Shown here: positions 58,881-64,000 of the stretch, in pieces | Position numbering within the stretch: the stretch's first letter is position 1 | Layout of the letters: the number at the start of each line of letters is the position of its first letter | Source of the DNA: Panopea generosa | Taxonomy: Eukaryota; Mollusca; Bivalvia; Adapedonta; Hiatellidae | Assembly: GCA_029582155.1 (NCBI GenBank) | Contig: CM055896.1 | Span: 3,459,501 to 3,523,500 of the forward strand | Direction: 5' to 3' | DNA: 64,000 nucleotides | Position numbers and translations under genes: made by a program | The notes under the pieces: generated by a model | Told to the model about the DNA's origin: nothing | Database searches by the model: none | The model's input: only the letters and a program-made list of their open reading frames with translations

Positions 58881-60690
58881 TACATTTAAAATTTGTAGAG
58901 TCCTACATGTATATAACCCTATAACTTACTTTTCACGCCAACGACCATCCAAACTATGAGTAGCTTTCTTTTTAGTATTACCAAAAAGTTCTTGACTCGT
59001 AACAAACTATTCATAGAACAGATCTCACCATGCATTTTTGACCTATAATGTCTTGACCAACCGACACCTCTTCTATGGAACATCATGTCATCTTTTATTG
59101 ATAGGTTGCTTTTGTTTTGGGATAGATTACTCCATAATTGTCAAGGTCATTTATACCAAATACGAAAACCCAGTTTTTCTCTAGAGACGTAATGTTGAAA
59201 CACCCAGGCACGGTGAAAACGTAAACTCGTCAAACAAAAACCCGTCATGCACATGTCTCGTAATGGCGAGATTTGAATAGGCGCATCGAATCCGTTGACA
59301 TGTCATTTTGGCGTGCTGTCGTTTTGTTGTTTTTTCCCAGTCGTCACATGACATGTCGATATGGCGGAAATTAACCACCATAATTATTATTTGATTAACA
59401 TTCTTAGTTTCACAATATATTATTATATTGAAACTTGTTATCTTTCAAATTCAGGGAACACAACATAGGAAATAAGGGGCTAATTTGGGATTATATAATA
59501 CATTTATTTTGCTCACAATATATTTATTTGAAACTTATTTGTTTTACCTCTACTCAGAAGCACGTTATTACAACAAATCGCGCTCAATGTCGTCCTTGGT
59601 AGAACTAGAATTAAACATATGAAGATAAAGTGTCTGACTTCAGGATACCACACATAACCGTGGCAGAGGATCAGACCCACGACCCTCCGATCACGGGTGC
59701 GATGCTCTACCACTTGACCACGCAGGCTACTACCTCTAAAATGACAAGGGGTTAACTCCGTTTCGTTTAATGCACAATTATGGCTCTTCTATACTTAGAA
59801 TATGCAGTTAAAGTTGGTTAGAAAATTTTACAGCGTTATTCAAATGCATGTAAGAATAAAAATATAGTACCGGTTGTATTTTCCATCCTTTATACAGAAA
59901 AATTGATGAAAGAAAGGAACTGTATTATATTGACAATTGTATAAATGTTTAAAACAGTGAATTTAGAATCAATACATTATATTATAATCAAGTTGTTTGT
60001 TAAGAATTATTGATGCAAACCAAATATCTATATCGGTAACATATTATAAAAAATGAATACGGTTCTGTGACAAGGCAAGAGTTATCGAGTTATTACTATT
60101 TGCGACAAATCTTGTTTATTACAAGTTGTCACTGTAACATCTCTGCATGGGGTAAAATATCTGACCCTCAATGTCTGCGACTACATCTTAGATCAAGTAT
60201 ACAAATCAACTCTGTGTACATTGATAAGTGTGACTTCTATAAAAATTCAAAGATGGCTACCGCGCATGCGTACACCAACAATGTATCATCATATACTATA
60301 GCTCTTCCTTTATGTCTTCATTCCGCCTTTTTATTAACAAAAAGATCCACTATAAAACCTGAAAAAAATCCACCTTTGTGTTGGTCTTAAATAGCAGTTA
60401 TGAACTGTCATAGATCAAATAAACAATATAAAATGAATACTTATAAACTAATAAATTAAACATTATCATTGGTACACTCAACCAATTTAGAAACGCAAAG
60501 GTTGTACTATGATGATTTGAATAGTATTAAGATAATTGCAATTTATTCAAATTTCATGCACAAAAAACCCCCAATATATAACGCATTATTTTTGCAAATT
60601 ATATTAATATATTGCCATAAATGAGCATATAATACCATCGGTGCTTCATGTCAAATTCACAAATTAATACCGCATGTTTAACGCGCACTC
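58881..60690. other. Region after gene B exon 8, no certain exon
   Basis: Mixed AT-rich sequence with a SINE at 59648-59727. The weak last-exon candidate (59455-59598) lies here. A 107-codon plus frame at 60067-60390 has no motif. Confidence 0.35.
59648..59727 (-). mobile_element. tRNA-derived SINE head
   Basis: On the minus strand: CGTGGTCAAGTGGTAGAGCATCGC (A box) and CGTGGGTCTGATCC (B box) at tRNA spacing. The end stems do not pair convincingly. Confidence 0.6.
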
Positions 60691-63400
60691 GTTATACAGA
60701 CTAAATTGAATTTTATGCTTAAATCACCTGACAGACAAGAGGATAGTCCCTATAACTCTGTAAATGACTATGAACGTATCATGTGGAATGATTCTTGTAG
60801 ATAATCATTTTTATTGCACTTTAACGAACCATTTTGCCCTTTTTGAAATGTTTTTGATAATGATAATAATGCAATTGATATGGTTTCTAAATTTATTGAT
60901 ATATTTAAATCGACCGCTGAGTCCATGTTGCGTAAATGTAAACCAGAAACGAAACGGAGTAAAAATAATCATTCAAACTGGTAAAATGATGAATGTAGTC
61001 AAGCAAAAAGTACAAAGTTTCAAAATTAAGAAAATTTAGATTTACGAATAGTAGAACAGACCTTCAACTGTTCAAAAGCACAAATCATGCTTTTAAAAAA
61101 GTGTGTAAAATGCTAAATTTTTATTCCAACAGAAAAATCGTCAAAAACTTGTCGAATGCAGTAAGAACCCAAAATGTTTTGGAATACAATTAAAAGTTCA
61201 AACGTTCAAAATAACGTCACTAGTAATAAATCTATCTCTAGCAAGAAATGGTTAGATCATTTTCAAAATATGTTTTACACACAAAATATGATTATGGTAC
61301 TAATAATATCCCGAATATAACTCGTAATGTTGAAAATGAGTCTTAATACTGATATAACTGGTGATGAAATTTTGCAAGCTATTGGTCAAGTTCATGGCAA
61401 AAGGGCCACAGGGCCCGATGGTGTAGGTATGCTTCGTTATAAACACACAGCTGTCCTCATATTACCATATTTAACAAAACTGTTTAATGATATTTTTTCA
61501 AGTGGAAATGTACCCGATGCATGGGGTGAAAGTAGTATAACACCTATTCACAAACATAGTTCCACATTAGACCCAAATAACTATAGGAGTATCTCATTAA
61601 CTCTATGTATTTTCTTGCATTTTGAATAACATACTGAAAACCTGGTGTGACGAAAACAATATCATTGATGAATCTCAGGCAGGTTTTCGAAAAGGTTGCA
61701 CAACCATACATATTATTTTAATTTAATGTCGATATCTCAGAAATACTTATCGAGACCGAGAGGTAGATTTTATTGTATTTTCATAGATTTTTCGAAAGCT
61801 TTTGACTTCATTCATCACAATATAATATGGGATGCGATGAAAAGGAAATGTGTTGATGGTAAAATATTAACTGTGTTCCAATCAATGTACAGTAAACTTA
61901 GATCATGTGTGAGGGTTGGCCATGGGCTTTCAGTTTTTTTTAATGTAACATCGGAACAAAGCAAGGTTGTATTTGCAGTCCTATTATATTTTGCCTGTTC
62001 ATAAATGATATTTTAGATTACTAACAAAATACTTTTAGTCAAGGAACATATGTAACAGAGGACATGTGCGACCTCTACCCTTTTTTTTACGAGCATGCTT
62101 TTCTAATTTTAGTGAAAAAACTATCAAATTACAACGGCAACTCAACTGTATATCTAATTTTTGTGATTCAGTCCACAAAAAAAACAAACAATTTAGATAT
62201 AAAAAACTAAAATAATAGTCTTTAGAAATGGGGGTGTTTTAAGAAACTACGAAAAATGGTTTTTCAAACAAAAGCTTATTGAGGTTGTTTGTATTTATAA
62301 CTATTTAGGGATTTATATGACACCAAACCTTGTGTGGACTAAGACACATGAATATGCACGGAAACAAGCCCTAATATGTATTGCATGTATATTTAAATAT
62401 CAGCATAATTTTGGACAGTTTAGCCAGAAGGATATTATTATTATTTGATAGCATGGTCAAGCCCATTTTATGCTACGGTGCATTAATATGCGGGTATCAG
62501 CTGGAGAAAGTTCATTTAAAATTTTGCAGACAATACTGTTCTTTACCTCAACAGGTAGCTAGTTGTTTTGTTTATGGCAAATGTGGCCGTCTACCACTTT
62601 TCACTACATATATGCCACAATGTATTAAATACTGGCTCAAAACATTACATATAGATCGGAAGAGATGTCCATATCAATGTTATATCATGCTAAAACGTCT
62701 TGATGACGCCGGATGCAAAACGTGGGCTTGTCATATACGATATTTATTATTTTCACTAGGCTTTGGCTATACTTGGATTGCTCAAGGTGTTGGTAGTACA
62801 AGTGCGTTCATTGAATTGTTTAAACAAAGGATACGAAACTGTTACTTGCAGAAGTGGTTTGAATCCTTGAATGGTACAAGTAAAGCCGATACATAAAGAA
62901 ACTTCAAATCATTGTTAAATCCAGAAAAAAATATTTATCTTTAAACTGATCATTTCCTTTAAGACAAACTTTGGCAAAATTAGATCGTCCACGCATAATC
63001 TTATGATTGAAAAAAGTCGTCATATTGGGTTCGATAGAAGTTTTAGATTTTGTCCAATATGTTCTCAGAGAAATGTTTTAGTAATTGAATCTGAATTTCA
63101 TTTGTTTCATGGAATGTACAGTGTGTGAAAATTTAAGAAAGGATGTTTTTGGTGAAAACTATTTAAATTTAAGAGACACAAACACTTTGCATAGGTTTAT
63201 GTCCAATTATGATAAAACTGTCATATGCAAAATTGCGAGCTTCCTGTTCCTGTGATAAAATGTAAAACAATATTTTTCATGAACATTATTATACATATAC
63301 TGACATTAATTTAGTTGGTCATTCTTGTGTATGTTCTTATTGTAAAATTGTATAATGGACCGGAGGCCTATATGTACGTGAATAAACTTTACTTACTTAT
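60690..63400 (+). mobile_element. Degenerate non-LTR retrotransposon (LINE), ORF2 part
   Basis: Frame pieces in order: a pre-RT segment (NDYERIMWN; FIDIFKSTAESMLRKCKP) at 60750-60945; reverse transcriptase start (GKRATGPDGVGMLRY; DPNNYRSISL) at 61327-61629; palm motif A region (YCIFIDFSKAFDFIHHNI) at ~61770-61825; a C-terminal segment at 62381-62896; and a terminal CPICSQRNV zinc-knuckle-like motif followed by SEFHLFH near 63055-63110. Frames are broken by several frameshifts and stops. Where the YADD catalytic box is expected (~62085) the reading is FYEHAF, so it is inactive. The layout resembles CR1/L2/Jockey-type elements. It ends near AATAAACTTTACTTACTTATT. Confidence 0.88.
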
Positions 63401-63415
63401 TAAATAGGTAACAGA

Positions 63416-63770
63416 ATCCGGAGGCGTACCCTTCTTATATTATATTTAAAATTGGTTAGTAGTTCAAACAAAATTGATGAAATATTTAAAAATATGTAAA
63501 GCAAGATAACCATGATAGACGACACACTATTTTATAGTCACACTGATACTTTGATCCTTTGGCGCGTTCGAAATCCTATTCAAGAGGCTCCAATTTTACA
63601 GTAGATCAAACTACACTCACCTTACAAATAAATGAACATTTCTCCATGAATTTGTTCATGAACAATACCAATTAATTTAACACCAAATGATTGTTAAATG
63701 TTATTAAAGCTATTTTGTTTCATTTACTAACCAAGTTCATATATAATATAAGAAGGGTACGCCTTCGGAT
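63416..63770. mobile_element. 355 bp MITE with long inverted ends
   Basis: The left end ATCCGGAGGCGTACCCTTC and right end GAAGGGTACGCCTTCGGAT are inverted copies. Pairing continues inward imperfectly for about 70 bp (TATATTATAT; TTGGTTAGTA). There is no coding capacity. It lies directly behind the LINE tail. Confidence 0.8.
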
Positions 63771-64000
63771 CATGTACACTATTTGATATGCGCAGCTAAC
63801 ATATTTATCACTATTTGACCGTGACCATACCTGCATAATCTTTTCTTAAAAATAACCTTAATTTTACAGTGGCTTGGTGTCAACTAGAATATATACATAG
63901 TTTTTACCATGTATCATAAAATTAATATGGTTTTAAATATGGCCATTGTACATACTATGGCCATTGTACATAAATATAAACAGGATTTATTTATATTTTA

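Noticed and set aside
13626..59727. tRNA genes at 13626, 24208, 42477, 53716 and 59648
   Set aside because: A and B boxes are present in most, but acceptor stems do not pair well and SINE-like tails follow. Treated as tRNA-derived SINEs or fragments.

Overview
This is eukaryotic, AT-rich genomic DNA with small exons, long introns and many dispersed and tandem repeats. There are no prokaryotic features. The repeat mix (tRNA-derived SINEs, a GGTCAAGGTCA-containing ~150 bp repeat, hAT/Tc1-like miniature elements, a degenerate non-LTR retrotransposon) best fits a marine invertebrate, most likely a bivalve mollusc. That assignment is inference and no species is claimed.

Two multi-exon genes can be assembled by hand from splice sites and reading phase. 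Gene A runs on the minus strand from a start codon at 14006 down to at least 1921, probably to a stop at 127. Twelve exons of 56-132 coding bp join in frame, giving about 373 residues if the last two exons are right. Gene B runs on the plus strand from a start codon at 33999 to at least 58795 and continues past the last recognised exon. Both proteins have a short polar N-terminus followed by charged, heptad-like coiled-coil segments. In both, the internal introns are almost all phase 2, so exons can be duplicated or skipped without a frameshift. Exon duplication has clearly happened in gene B: two 195 bp exons, two 63 bp exons, and a 2.41 kb unit with two exon-like blocks present twice. Gene A has two related 114 bp exons plus a decayed one. 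I do not recognise either protein as a named family. The genes diverge from a ~20 kb interval that may hold a shared or paired promoter near 17.1-17.5 kb.

Layout: 1-14 kb gene A with intronic repeats; 14-17.6 kb 5' region and possible promoters; 18.7-21.6 kb a large GA-rich minisatellite with a ~45 bp unit; 24-34 kb a mobile-element-rich stretch (a split SINE, a 1.16 kb inverted-repeat element, palindromic CATATG/ACGTACG arrays on both sides of a 6.6 kb core, an hAT-like element); 34-59 kb gene B; 60.7-63.4 kb a dead LINE; 63.4-63.8 kb a MITE.

Exons were called by eye from AG/GT signals and phase continuity. No similarity search, splice predictor or transcript data were available.
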